Positions 9,015 through 17,557 of a DNA stretch of 64,000 bases are shown here, piece by piece. The position numbers were made by a program, and so were the translations under genes. Positions within the stretch are counted from its first letter, which is position 1. Each line of letters starts with the position of its first letter. The notes below the pieces were generated by a model. The model saw only the letters and a program-made list of their open reading frames with translations. It was not told the origin of the DNA and did not search any database. The stretch spans positions 5,146,001-5,210,000 of the forward strand of contig NZ_CP075896.1 of the NCBI RefSeq assembly GCF_018604545.1. Reading direction: 5' to 3'. Origin of the DNA: Streptomyces koelreuteriae. Its GTDB lineage: Bacteria > Actinomycetota > Actinomycetes > Streptomycetales > Streptomycetaceae.

Positions 9015-9132
9015 GCTGGCCCGTTTCGCGAACAAAAAGTTCGCAATCGGAGGCGGCTACCAGCTACCCAGCGGTAGGTGCGACTATCGGACGGCACAAC
9101 TCAGCGTCAGGTGAAAGCAGAGGAAGTCGGCC

Positions 9133-10551
9133 ATGGCAACGGCGCCCAGCGTCTCCTACTCGATGACGGTCCGGCTGGAGGTGCCCGCGAGCGGAACCGC
9201 CGTCTCGCAGCTCACCACCGCCGTGGAGTCCTCCGGAGGCTCGGTGACCGGCCTCGACGTCACCGCGTCCGGTCACGAGAAGCTCCGTATCGACGTCACC
9301 ATCGCGGCCTCGTCGACCGCGCACGCGGACGAGATCGTCGAGGAACTCCGCGGCATCGAGGGCGTCACGCTGGGCAAGGTCTCGGACCGGACCTTCCTCA
9401 TGCACCTCGGCGGCAAGATCGAGATGGCGTCGAAGCACCCCATCCGCAACCGTGACGACCTGTCCATGGTCTACACGCCCGGCGTGGCCCGCGTCTGCAT
9501 GGCGATCGCCGAGAACCCCGAGGACGCCCGCCGCCTCACGATCAAGCGCAACTCCGTTGCGGTCGTGACGGACGGCTCCGCCGTGCTGGGCCTGGGCAAC
9601 ATCGGCCCGAAGGCCGCGCTGCCCGTCATGGAGGGCAAGGCGGCCCTCTTCAAGCGGTTCGCCGGCATCGACGCCTGGCCGATCTGCCTCGACACCCAGG
9701 ACACCGACGCGATCGTCGAGATCGTCAAGGCCATCGCCCCGGGCTTCGCCGGCATCAACCTCGAGGACATCTCCGCCCCCCGCTGCTTCGAGATCGAGGC
9801 CCGGCTGCGCGAGGCCCTCGACATCCCCGTCTTCCACGACGACCAGCACGGCACCGCGATCGTCGTCCTCGCCGCGCTGACGAACGCGCTGCGTGTCACG
9901 GGCAAGGCGATCGAGAACATCCGCGTCGTCATGTCCGGCGCGGGCGCGGCCGGTACGGCCATCCTGAAGCTGCTGCTCGCCGCGGGCGTCAAGAACGCCG
10001 TCGTCGCCGACATCCACGGCGTGGTGCACGCGGGCCGCGAGGACCTGGTGGACGCCGCCCCGGACTCCGCGCTGCGCTGGATCGCCGACAACACCAACCC
10101 CGAGGGCCTCACGGGCACGCTCAAGGAGGCCGTGCGCGGCGCGGACGTCTTCATCGGCGTCTCGGCCCCGAACGTCCTCGACGGCGACGACGTGGCCGCC
10201 ATGGCCGACGGTGCCATCGTGTTCGCGCTCGCGAACCCGGACCCCGAGGTCGACCCGGCAATCGCCCGCCAGACCGCGGCCGTTGTCGCGACGGGCCGCT
10301 CCGACTTCCCGAACCAGATCAACAACGTGCTGGTCTTCCCGGGTGTCTTCCGCGGTCTGCTGGACGCGCAGTCCCGTACGGTCAACACCGAGATGATGCT
10401 GGCCGCCGCGACGGCCCTCGCGGACGTGGTGACCGAGGACGAGCTGAACCCGAACTACATCATCCCGAGCGTCTTCAACGACAAGGTCGCTGGCGCGGTC
10501 GCCGGGGCCGTGCGGGAGGCCGCCAAGGCGGTGGGGGCGTCCGCCCTCTGA
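9133..10551 (+). CDS. NAD-dependent malic enzyme
   Basis: 472 residues. The N-terminal ~80 residues resemble an ACT regulatory domain (SYSMTVRLEVPASGTAVSQL). The malic domain (~95-230) has YTPGVARVCMAI and FHDDQHGTAIV, and the NAD-binding domain follows (VVMSGAGAAGTAILKLLL, near 265). It decarboxylates malate to pyruvate with reduction of NAD(P), linking the TCA cycle to pyruvate. AGAGGAAG lies upstream of ATG 9133. Size and ACT fusion fit the short bacterial class. Transcribed alone between the small RNA and hup. Confidence 0.9.
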   Translation: MATAPSVSYSMTVRLEVPASGTAVSQLTTAVESSGGSVTGLDVTASGHEKLRIDVTIAASSTAHADEIVEELRGIEGVTLGKVSDRTFLMHLGGKIEMASKHPIRNRDDLSMVYTPGVARVCMAIAENPEDARRLTIKRNSVAVVTDGSAVLGLGNIGPKAALPVMEGKAALFKRFAGIDAWPICLDTQDTDAIVEIVKAIAPGFAGINLEDISAPRCFEIEARLREALDIPVFHDDQHGTAIVVLAALTNALRVTGKAIENIRVVMSGAGAAGTAILKLLLAAGVKNAVVADIHGVVHAGREDLVDAAPDSALRWIADNTNPEGLTGTLKEAVRGADVFIGVSAPNVLDGDDVAAMADGAIVFALANPDPEVDPAIARQTAAVVATGRSDFPNQINNVLVFPGVFRGLLDAQSRTVNTEMMLAAATALADVVTEDELNPNYIIPSVFNDKVAGAVAGAVREAAKAVGASAL

Positions 10552-10841
10552 CTGTGAGTATCCCCACGGCCGCCCGGGGAACGGCGCGTCGCAGGACCTC
10601 TGTGAGCAGCGGAGCCCTATCGTGGCGGCCAGGCTCAGGCCCTCGTTTCGTGTGACTCCTGAAGGGTGTACTCACGACTCGTGCGGGTGCCGGATTGGCT
10701 TTCCCGCCGCAGGTAGGGGCAGGATGCGTCTCTGGGCGCGAGGGTCTGACGACGGACCCGGTCCGGGGACTCACGGAGGACCCTGGCAGCATCGGCTTCG
10801 ATCTGACGCCTCAACGGCAAGATGAACACGGGAGTAACAAC
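10552..10841. promoter_or_regulatory. Promoter/leader region of the HU gene
   Basis: 290 bp between the malic enzyme and hup. TTGGCT (10692-10697) followed 16 nt later by TAGGGG is a weak promoter candidate. No gene is supported. GGGAG precedes the hup start by about 7 nt. Confidence 0.3.
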
Positions 10842-11123
10842 ATGAACCGCAGTGAGCTGGTGGCCGCGCTGGCCGACCGCGCCGAGGTGACCCGCAAGGA
10901 CGCCGACGCCGTGCTGGCCGCGTTCGCCGAGGTCGTCGGCGACATCGTCTCCAAGGGCGACGAGAAGGTCACGATCCCCGGCTTCCTGACCTTCGAGCGC
11001 ACCCACCGTGCCGCTCGCACCGCCCGCAACCCGCAGACCGGCGAGCCCATCCAGATTCCGGCCGGCTACAGCGTGAAGGTCTCCGCGGGCTCGAAGCTCA
11101 AGGAATCCGCCAAGGGTAAGTAA
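10842..11123 (+). CDS. hup: HU-family nucleoid protein (short form)
   Basis: 93 residues, the usual length of bacterial HU. The fold runs MNRSELVAALADRAEVTRKD, then the beta-arm with GFLTFERTHRAARTARNPQTGEPIQIPA, the conserved RNPQTG tip that bends DNA. It lacks the long Lys/Ala-rich tail of the second streptomycete HU (HupS), so it is the HupA/HS1 type. A 19-bp hairpin terminator follows, shared with convergent murA. Confidence 0.95.
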   Translation: MNRSELVAALADRAEVTRKDADAVLAAFAEVVGDIVSKGDEKVTIPGFLTFERTHRAARTARNPQTGEPIQIPAGYSVKVSAGSKLKESAKGK

Positions 11124-11168
11124 TCCTGCTCTTCGTACGCCCCGGACGGCGTACGAGGCACAGTGAAA

Positions 11169-11209
11169 CCAAAGGGGCGGCCACCCGATTCGGGTGGCCG
11201 CCCCTTTGG
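11169..11209. terminator. Bidirectional 19-bp hairpin terminator (hup / murA)
   Basis: The left arm 11169-11187 and right arm 11191-11209 are perfectly complementary over 19 bp with a 3-nt ATT loop. AAA/TTT runs lie within the arms near each end. It lies between convergent hup (+) and murA (-). Confidence 0.85.
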
Positions 11210-11242
11210 CATCAGTGCGCGCTCTACGGCTGCGCCGGCCCG

Positions 11243-11553
11243 GCGTACGACTGACGCCCGGGGTGATGCCCCCGGGCGTCTGGTCGTACGGGCTTCAGGC
11301 CCGCGTGGGGTCAGCCCAGGGCCTTGCCCGGGAGTTCGACCTTTGCGCCGAGCTCCATCAGCTTCTCCATGCTGTGCCTGCCCGGGGGCAACCCCCGGAC
11401 CCCCGGCCGGACGGGCGCTGCCCGCGCGTACGACTGACGCCCGGGGTGATGCCCCCGGGCGTCGGTCAGGCGGGCATGAGGCCCGCGTCGGGTCAGCCCA
11501 GGGCCTTGCCCGGGAGTTCGACCTTTGCGCCGAGCTCCATCAGCTTCTCCATG
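11243..11553. repeat. Tandem duplication (unit ~183 bp) of the murA 3' end
   Basis: Copy A (11243-11371) and copy B (11426-11553) align with offset 182-183. The segment 11308-11371 is identical over 64 bp to 11490-11553. Copy B holds the genuine last 19 sense codons plus stop of murA. Copy A is a detached repeat of the same codons, in frame from ATG to TGA. Each copy also carries the hairpin GACGCCCGGGG/CCCCGGGCGTC (11253-11280 and 11436-11463). Confidence 0.9.
11436..11463 (-). terminator. GC hairpin just after murA stop
   Basis: GACGCCCGGGG and CCCCGGGCGTC (11-bp arms, 6-nt loop) begin 30 bp beyond the murA stop. An identical hairpin lies at 11253-11280 in the duplicated copy. There is no U-tract, as is usual for streptomycete terminators. 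Confidence 0.55.
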
Positions 11554-12833
11554 AAGTTCTCGTAGCCGCGGTTGATGAGGCCGATGCCGTGGACCCGGGA
11601 CGTGCCCTGGGCGGCGAGGGCCGCGATGAGGTACGAGAAGCCGCCGCGGAGGTCGGGGATGACCAGGTCGGCGCCCTGGAGCTTGGTGGGGCCGGAGACG
11701 ACCGCCGAGTGGAGGAAGTTGCGCTGACCGAAGCGGCAGTCGGAGCCGCCCAGGCACTCACGGTAGAGCTGGATGTGCGCGCCCATCTGGTTCAGGGCGG
11801 AGGTGAAGCCGAGGCGGGACTCGTAGACCGTCTCATGGACGATGGACAGGCCCGTCGCCTGCGTCAGGGCCACCACCAGCGGCTGCTGCCAGTCGGTCTG
11901 GAAGCCGGGGTGGACGTCCGTCTCCAGCGCGATGGACTTGAGCTGCCCGCCGGGGTGCCAGAAGCGGATGCCCTCGTCGTCGATCTCGAACGCCCCGCCC
12001 ACCTTCCGGAAGGTGTTCAGGAACGTCATCATCGAGCGCTGCTGCGCGCCGCGGACATAGACGTTGCCCTCGGTCGCCAGCGCCGCCGACGCCCAGGACG
12101 CGGCCTCCAGCCGGTCCGACAGGGCGTGGTGGGTGTAGCCGCCGAGCTTGTCCACACCGGTGATGCGGATCGTCCGGTCGGTGTCCATCGCGATGATCGC
12201 GCCCATTTTCTGCAGAACGCAGATCAGGTCCTCGATCTCCGGCTCGACGGCCGCGTTGGACAGCTCCGTGACGCCCTCCGCGAGGACCGCCGTCAGCAGC
12301 ACCTGCTCGGTCGCGCCGACGGACGGGTACGGCAGCCGGATCTTCGTACCGCGCAGCCGCTGCGGCGCCTCCAGGTACTGCCCGTCCTCCCGCTTCTCGA
12401 TGCGCGCGCCGAACTGCCGCAGCACGTCGAAGTGGAAGTCGATGGGCCGGCCGCCGATGTCGCAGCCGCCGAGGCCGGGAATGAAGGCGTGGCCGAGACG
12501 GTGCAGCAGCGGACCGCAGAACAGGATCGGGATGCGGCTCGAACCGGCGTGGGCATCGATGTCAGCGACGTTGGCGCTCTCCACGCGCGTCGGGTCCATC
12601 ACCAGTTCGCCGGGCTCGTCCCCCGGACGGACCGTCACACCGTGAAGCTGCAGCAGGCCCCGCACGACCCGGACGTCACGGATGTCCGGAACATTGCGCA
12701 GCCGGCTCGGAGCGCTGCCCAGCAGCGCCGCCACCATGGCCTTCGGTACGAGGTTCTTCGCACCGCGGACACGGATCTCGCCCTCCAGCGGGGTTCCGCC
12801 GTGGACAAGCAGGACATCGTCGTTGACGGTCAT
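11493..12833 (-). CDS. murA: UDP-N-acetylglucosamine 1-carboxyvinyltransferase
   Basis: 446 residues. It transfers enolpyruvate from PEP to UDP-GlcNAc, the first committed step of peptidoglycan synthesis. RGAKN near residue 23-27 includes the conserved Lys26, and the catalytic-loop cysteine is C124 in GLGGCDIGGRPIDFHF. Asp/Glu-containing motifs of the EPSP-synthase fold recur (VHETVYESRLGF). ATG 12833 (MTVNDDV) is chosen; the frame extends 46 codons further without a better start. Cys rather than Asp at the active site predicts fosfomycin sensitivity. Its 3' end is tandemly duplicated downstream. Confidence 0.93.
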   Translation of the reverse strand: MTVNDDVLLVHGGTPLEGEIRVRGAKNLVPKAMVAALLGSAPSRLRNVPDIRDVRVVRGLLQLHGVTVRPGDEPGELVMDPTRVESANVADIDAHAGSSRIPILFCGPLLHRLGHAFIPGLGGCDIGGRPIDFHFDVLRQFGARIEKREDGQYLEAPQRLRGTKIRLPYPSVGATEQVLLTAVLAEGVTELSNAAVEPEIEDLICVLQKMGAIIAMDTDRTIRITGVDKLGGYTHHALSDRLEAASWASAALATEGNVYVRGAQQRSMMTFLNTFRKVGGAFEIDDEGIRFWHPGGQLKSIALETDVHPGFQTDWQQPLVVALTQATGLSIVHETVYESRLGFTSALNQMGAHIQLYRECLGGSDCRFGQRNFLHSAVVSGPTKLQGADLVIPDLRGGFSYLIAALAAQGTSRVHGIGLINRGYENFMEKLMELGAKVELPGKALG

Positions 12834-13085
12834 GAATCTCGCGTTCCGTGGAGTCGGGCAGGGGCCAGAAGGGAAAGGGTAATCGCCCACCACCCCCCTT
12901 CTGTAAGCCTGAGTCAGACCCAGACACGTCATAGCTCTGTCACAACACGAACGGTTCCGTGCCGGGCACATGGGGTCACGGTCACTTTCGTGCGCGTGTA
13001 CTGCTTCAGCGCGCCCTGAGCTGCGTTCCCTCGTGTCCCCTCATTGCCTCCCCACGCGGAGGGAAGATGCGGGATCATGTCTGGC

Positions 13086-13658
13086 ATGACCGAGGTGTCC
13101 TCGCTCACAGGGCGGTTGCTCGTGGCCACCCCCGCCCTGGCGGACCCGAACTTCGACCGCGCGGTGGTGCTGCTCCTCGACCACGACGAGGAGGGCTCGC
13201 TCGGTGTCGTCCTCAACCGTCCCACCCCGGTGGACGTGGAGGACATCCTGGAGGGCTGGGGGGATCTCGCCGGCGAGCCGGGCGTCGTCTTCCAGGGCGG
13301 TCCGGTCTCGCTGGACTCGGCCCTCGGGGTCGCGGTCGTCCCCGGCGGAGCGTCGGGGGAGGCGGGCCCGCTGGGCTGGCGCCGGGTCCACGGCGCGATC
13401 GGCCTGGTCGATCTGGAGGCCCCGCCGCAGCTGCTGGCCTCGGCCCTCGGCTCCCTGCGGATCTTCGCCGGGTACGCCGGCTGGGGCCCGGGCCAGCTGG
13501 AGGACGAGCTGGTGGACGGCGCGTGGTACGTCGTGGAGTCGGAGCCCGGCGATGTCTCGTCCCCGTGTCCCGAGCGGCTCTGGCGCGACGTGCTGCGCCG
13601 CCAGCGGGGCGAGCTGGCGATGGTGGCGACGTATCCGGACGACCCTTCGCTCAACTGA
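13086..13658 (+). CDS. YqgE/AlgH family protein
   Basis: 190 residues matching the UPF0301 YqgE/AlgH family. It starts LTGRLLVATPALADPNFDRA, with LGVVLNRPTPVDVEDI and VVFQGGPVSLDSAL. The family is conserved but of unsettled biochemical role; AlgH affects alginate transcription in Pseudomonas. ATG 13086 gives the conserved MTEVSSLTGRL start, with ATG 13077 as the alternative. The next gene begins 29 bp downstream. Confidence 0.85.
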   Translation: MTEVSSLTGRLLVATPALADPNFDRAVVLLLDHDEEGSLGVVLNRPTPVDVEDILEGWGDLAGEPGVVFQGGPVSLDSALGVAVVPGGASGEAGPLGWRRVHGAIGLVDLEAPPQLLASALGSLRIFAGYAGWGPGQLEDELVDGAWYVVESEPGDVSSPCPERLWRDVLRRQRGELAMVATYPDDPSLN

Positions 13659-13687
13659 TGCGTGTGAGCTTCAGTACCCTGGGGCCT

Positions 13688-13969
13688 ATGAGCACTCTCG
13701 AGCCCGAGCGCGGGACTGGTACGGGGACCCTCGTAGAGCCGACGCCGCAGACCTCGCACGGTGACGGTGACCACGAGCGCTTCGCCCATTACGTCCAGAA
13801 GGACAAGATCATGGCGAGCGCCCTCGACGGCACCCCCGTCGTGGCGCTGTGCGGCAAGGTGTGGGTGCCGGGCCGCGACCCGAAGAAGTACCCCGTGTGT
13901 CCCATGTGCAAGGAGATCTACGAGTCCATGGGCTCCGGCGACGACGACAAGGGCAAGGGCGACAAGTAG
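13688..13969 (+). CDS. DUF3039 protein with zinc-ribbon-like cysteines
   Basis: 93 residues. The central part reads FAHYVQKDKIMASALDGTPV followed by CGKVWVPGRDPKKYPVCPMC, so three cysteines could bind a metal. Such proteins are conserved in actinobacteria without known function. TACCCT (13675-13680) lies 7 nt before ATG 13688 and no Shine-Dalgarno sequence is seen, so the mRNA is probably leaderless. A good hairpin terminator follows. Confidence 0.85.
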   Translation: MSTLEPERGTGTGTLVEPTPQTSHGDGDHERFAHYVQKDKIMASALDGTPVVALCGKVWVPGRDPKKYPVCPMCKEIYESMGSGDDDKGKGDK

Positions 13970-13996
13970 TCGGCGCCCGGCCCGTGTGATCCCAAG

Positions 13997-14033
13997 GCCT
14001 CCAGGGTGCGTTTTGCGTGCCCTGGAGGCTTTT
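13997..14033 (+). terminator. Intrinsic terminator after DUF3039
   Basis: GCCTCCAGGG (13997-14006) and CCCTGGAGGC (14020-14029) form a 10-bp stem followed by TTTT. Confidence 0.85.
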
Positions 14034-14075
14034 GCGCTGTCCGGGCGTTGCGCGGGGTGCTTCCGCCGGTCACAG

Positions 14076-14091
14076 AGTGGTTGAGACCTCT
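14076..14091 (+). promoter_or_regulatory. dre-like DasR operator before the sugar ABC operon
   Basis: AGTGGTTGAGACCTCT matches 13 of 16 positions of the DasR-responsive element A(G/C)TGGTCTAGACCA(G/C)T. It lies 96 bp before the lipoprotein start, in the promoter region. DasR is the GntR-family repressor of chitin/GlcNAc genes relieved by glucosamine-6-phosphate. The downstream hexosaminidase makes the site plausible. Confidence 0.55.
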
Positions 14092-14186
14092 TGTGGTCGT
14101 GTTCATGCAGTCCCTAGCCTCCGATGTGTTGTGCACAGCGAAACCTTCATTGCGCATGTTGCAACACCCCCTCGGAGGAGCACTTC

Positions 14187-15485
14187 ATGAAGCTGTCCGT
14201 CCGTTTTGCCGGGCTCACGGCGATCGCCGCCCTGCTGGCCACCGCCTGCGCGCCCCAGACCTCCGGTAACTCCTCCTCCGACAAGGACGAGAAGACCGGC
14301 GCGCTGCGTGTCTGGCTCTTCCAGGAGGTCGGCAACACCCCCAAGGAGAAGGTCGTCGACTCGGTCGTCGCCGACTTCGAGAAGGCCCACAAGGGCACCG
14401 AGGTCAAGGTCGAGTACATCCCGATCGAGACCCGCGCCCAGCGCGTCAAGGCCGCCTTCAACGACCCCGCCTCCGCTCCGGACGTCATGGAGTACGGCAA
14501 CACCGACACGGCCGGCTATGTGAAGGACGGCGGACTCCTCGACGTCACGAAGGACTTCGGCGACTGGAGCGAGGCGAAGGACACCGACCCGACCGCGAAG
14601 CAGTCGGTGACGGTGGACGGCAAGATGTACGGCGCCCCGTTCTACGTCGGCGTCCGCGCCCTGTACTACCGCACGGACGTCTTCGAGGAACTGGGTCTGA
14701 AGCCCCCGAAGACGATGGACGAACTGGCCTCCACCGCCCGGGCGATCCGCGCCGCGAAGCCCGACCTCTACGGGCTCGTCGTCGGCGGCGCCTACACCTA
14801 CGGCGCGATGCCGTTCGTGTGGGCCAACGGCGGTGAACTCGCCAACGGCAAGGGCGGCTCGTACGCCTCCGGCATCGACAGCCCTGAGGCCCAGAAGGGC
14901 ATCGAGGCGTACACGTCCCTCTTCGGCGACGACAACTGCCCGGCCGCCAAGTGCGCGGGCATGGGCGGCAACGACACGGTCTCCGCCTTCGCCGCCGGGA
15001 AGGCCGGGATGGCGATCGGCGGCGACTTCAGCCACACCGCCGTCGAGGCCGGGAAGGTCAAGGGCAAGTACGCCGTCGTCCCCCTGCCGGGTGTGAAGTC
15101 CGGCTCGATCGCGCCTGCCTTCGCCGGCGGCAACAACATCGGCGTCCTGAAGAGCACCTCGCACCGCACGCTCGCCGTCGAGCTGATGGAACAGCTCGCC
15201 TCGAAGAAGACCCAGACCGAGCTCTTCGGCGCGATGGGCTTCCTGCCGACCTTCACGGACGTACGCCAGCAGGTCGCGACCGAGGAGCCGTTCGTGAAGC
15301 CCTTCGTCCAGACCCTCTCGGCCGGCACCAAGTTCGTCCCCGCCTCACCCGCCTGGGCCCAGATCGACTCCTCACTCGTCCTGCCGACGATGTTCCAGGA
15401 GGTCATCGCGGGCAAGAAGGACGTCCCCGCCGCCTCCGAGGCCGCCGCGAAGAAGATGAACACCGCGTTCGGCTCCGCCGGGTGA
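14187..15485 (+). CDS. Sugar ABC transporter substrate-binding lipoprotein
   Basis: 432 residues, extracytoplasmic solute-binding protein family 1. The signal peptide ends in the lipobox LLATAC with Cys19 as lipid anchor. The mature part has the usual motifs (GALRVWLFQEV, YIPIETRAQRVKAAFNDPAS, DVMEYGNTDT, FAAGKAGMAIGGDFSH). GGAGGAG lies 7 nt before ATG 14187. It delivers a sugar to the two downstream permeases. The dre-like operator and adjoining GH20 enzyme suggest N-acetylglucosamine or chito-oligosaccharides. No ATPase gene is present, so a shared ATPase such as MsiK is presumed. Confidence 0.88.
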   Translation: MKLSVRFAGLTAIAALLATACAPQTSGNSSSDKDEKTGALRVWLFQEVGNTPKEKVVDSVVADFEKAHKGTEVKVEYIPIETRAQRVKAAFNDPASAPDVMEYGNTDTAGYVKDGGLLDVTKDFGDWSEAKDTDPTAKQSVTVDGKMYGAPFYVGVRALYYRTDVFEELGLKPPKTMDELASTARAIRAAKPDLYGLVVGGAYTYGAMPFVWANGGELANGKGGSYASGIDSPEAQKGIEAYTSLFGDDNCPAAKCAGMGGNDTVSAFAAGKAGMAIGGDFSHTAVEAGKVKGKYAVVPLPGVKSGSIAPAFAGGNNIGVLKSTSHRTLAVELMEQLASKKTQTELFGAMGFLPTFTDVRQQVATEEPFVKPFVQTLSAGTKFVPASPAWAQIDSSLVLPTMFQEVIAGKKDVPAASEAAAKKMNTAFGSAG

Positions 15486-16714
15486 CCCGGATGAACGACC
15501 GTGGGGAATCGGCGGAAGCCGGCCTGGCCGGGACCGACACCGCCGGGGTCGATCCGCCTGGTGCCGGCTTGGCGGGAACTGCCGGGGCGGCGGGCGGTCC
15601 TGTCGGGAAGGTCGCGGCGGGAGCCGCGCGCGACCTGCCCGGCGGCCATGCCGCGCCCGCTTCCACGAGCGTCGCCGCAGCGCCCGGCGGTCCGGCCGGG
15701 TCGGTCGGGGATCGTTCCCGCGAGGCCCACGCAGAGGAGGGCGGCGGTTCGCCGCGCCGGCTTTCGGGCAAGGCCGCCGGCGGGGCGCGGAGCGGGCGTC
15801 CGGGGTCGCGACGGGCCGCGCCCGGCAGATCCGTCGGCGCCTCCGGCGGCTGGACGCCCTGGCTCTACCTCGCGCCCGCGCTCCTCGTGCTCGGCGGGCT
15901 GCTCGTCTACCCGATCTATCAACTCGGCCTGATCTCGTTCTTCGAGTACACCCAGGCCCAGGTCAGCGGCGGCGAACCGACCACGTTCCAGGGGTTCGGG
16001 AACTATGCCGAGCTGTTCGGGGACCCGCAGTTCTGGCAGGTGCTGCTCGCCACCGTGCTGTTCGCGGCGGCCTGTGTCGTCTCCACGCTCGCGGTCGGCT
16101 GCGCCCTCGCCGTGCTCCTCACGCGCGTACGGGCCCTGCCGCGGCTCGCGCTGATGCTGGCCGCGCTGGGCGCGTGGGCGACCCCGGCCGTCACCGGCTC
16201 CACCGTCTGGCTGTTCCTCTTCGACCCGGACTTCGGCCCGGTCAACCGGATGCTGGGACTCGGCGACCACTCCTGGACGTACGGCCGTATCAGCGCCTTC
16301 TTCCTCGTCCTGCTCGAAGTGGTGTGGTGCTCCTTCCCGTTCGTGATGGTGACCGTGTACGCCGGTATCCGCGCCGTCCCCTCCGAGGTCCTGGAGGCCG
16401 CCGCCCTGGACGGCGCCTCGCAGTGGCGGATCTGGCGCTCCGTACTCGCCCCGATGCTCCGCCCGATCCTGGTCGTCGTCACCATCCAGTCGGTCATCTG
16501 GGACTTCAAGGTCTTCACGCAGATCTACGTCATGACGAACGGCGGCGGCATCGCGGGCCAGAACCTGGTCCTGAACGTCTACGCCTACCAACAGGCGTTC
16601 GCGTCCTCGCAGTACAGCCTCGGCTCGGCGATCGGCGTCGTGATGCTGCTGATCCTGCTCGCCGTCACGCTGGTGTACCTGCGGCTGCTGCGCCGGCAGG
16701 GAGAGGAACTGTGA
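15482..16714 (+). CDS. Sugar ABC transporter permease (MalF type) with long N-terminal extension
   Basis: 410 residues. Residues 1 to ~122 are an Ala/Gly/Pro-rich, probably disordered cytoplasmic extension. The permease proper begins at WTPWLYLAPALLVLGGLL (124) with six membrane segments and the EAA loop (EVLEAAALDGASQWRIWRSV, near 300-320). GTG 15482 overlaps the previous stop; ATG 15491 is an alternative. Typical MalF-like permeases are about 290-320 residues, so the extension is unusual. Codon use is normal throughout, so a mis-assembled start is less likely. Confidence 0.85.
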   Translation: MTRMNDRGESAEAGLAGTDTAGVDPPGAGLAGTAGAAGGPVGKVAAGAARDLPGGHAAPASTSVAAAPGGPAGSVGDRSREAHAEEGGGSPRRLSGKAAGGARSGRPGSRRAAPGRSVGASGGWTPWLYLAPALLVLGGLLVYPIYQLGLISFFEYTQAQVSGGEPTTFQGFGNYAELFGDPQFWQVLLATVLFAAACVVSTLAVGCALAVLLTRVRALPRLALMLAALGAWATPAVTGSTVWLFLFDPDFGPVNRMLGLGDHSWTYGRISAFFLVLLEVVWCSFPFVMVTVYAGIRAVPSEVLEAAALDGASQWRIWRSVLAPMLRPILVVVTIQSVIWDFKVFTQIYVMTNGGGIAGQNLVLNVYAYQQAFASSQYSLGSAIGVVMLLILLAVTLVYLRLLRRQGEEL

Positions 16715-17556
16715 ATCTTCTACGCGCCCGTGTCCGCCGCCCGGGACGGCTGGCCGCCGAGGCCTCGGCCCTGCTGATCGCGGTGGTCGTCGCCTTCCCC
16801 CTCTACTGGATGGTGCTCAGCGCCTTCAAACCGGCCGGGGAGATCGAGTCGAGCGAGCCCAGGCCGTGGACTCTCGCGCCCTCCCTGGATTCCTTCCGGC
16901 GCGTCTTCGGGCAGCAGGAATTCGGCCGTTACTTCCTCAACAGCCTCGTCGTCGCGAGCTGTGTCGTGATCGCCTCCGCGCTGATCGCGTTTCTCGCCGC
17001 GACCGCCGTGACACGATTCCGCTTCCGCCTGAGGACCACCCTGCTGATCATGTTTCTGGTGGCCCAGATGGTGCCCGTGGAAGCCCTCACGATCCCCCTC
17101 TTCTTCCTCATGCGGGACTTCGGTCAGCTCAACACGCTCGGTTCGCTGATCCTGCCGCACATCGCCTTCTCGCTGCCCTTCGCGATCTGGATGCTGCGGG
17201 GGTTCGTGAAAGGCGTTCCGGAGGCGCTGGAGGAGGCCGCGTACATCGACGGGGCGAGCCGGGCGCGATTCCTCTGGCAGATCCTTTTCCCCCTCGTCCT
17301 GCCGGGCCTCGTGGCCACCAGCGTGTTTTCCTTCATCTCCGCCTGGAACGACTTCCTCTTCGCCAAGTCGTTCATCATCAGTGACACTTCCCAGTCGACG
17401 CTGCCCATGGCGCTGCTGGTCTTCTACAAGCCCGACGACCCGGACTGGGGCGGCGTCATGGCCGCCTCCACGGTGATGACGATCCCGGTCCTGGTCTTCT
17501 TCGTACTCGTGCAGCGGCGGCTCGTGTCGGGGCTGGGCGGGGCGGTAAAGGACTGA
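16711..17556 (+). CDS. Sugar ABC transporter permease (MalG type)
   Basis: 281 residues with six membrane segments and the EAA motif EALEEAAYIDGASRARFLWQ near 170-190, where the ATPase docks. GTG 16711 overlaps the previous gene's TGA and follows GGGAGAGGAAC. It forms the heterodimeric channel with the upstream permease. Confidence 0.9.
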   Translation: MNLLRARVRRPGRLAAEASALLIAVVVAFPLYWMVLSAFKPAGEIESSEPRPWTLAPSLDSFRRVFGQQEFGRYFLNSLVVASCVVIASALIAFLAATAVTRFRFRLRTTLLIMFLVAQMVPVEALTIPLFFLMRDFGQLNTLGSLILPHIAFSLPFAIWMLRGFVKGVPEALEEAAYIDGASRARFLWQILFPLVLPGLVATSVFSFISAWNDFLFAKSFIISDTSQSTLPMALLVFYKPDDPDWGGVMAASTVMTIPVLVFFVLVQRRLVSGLGGAVKD

Positions 17557-17557
17557 C

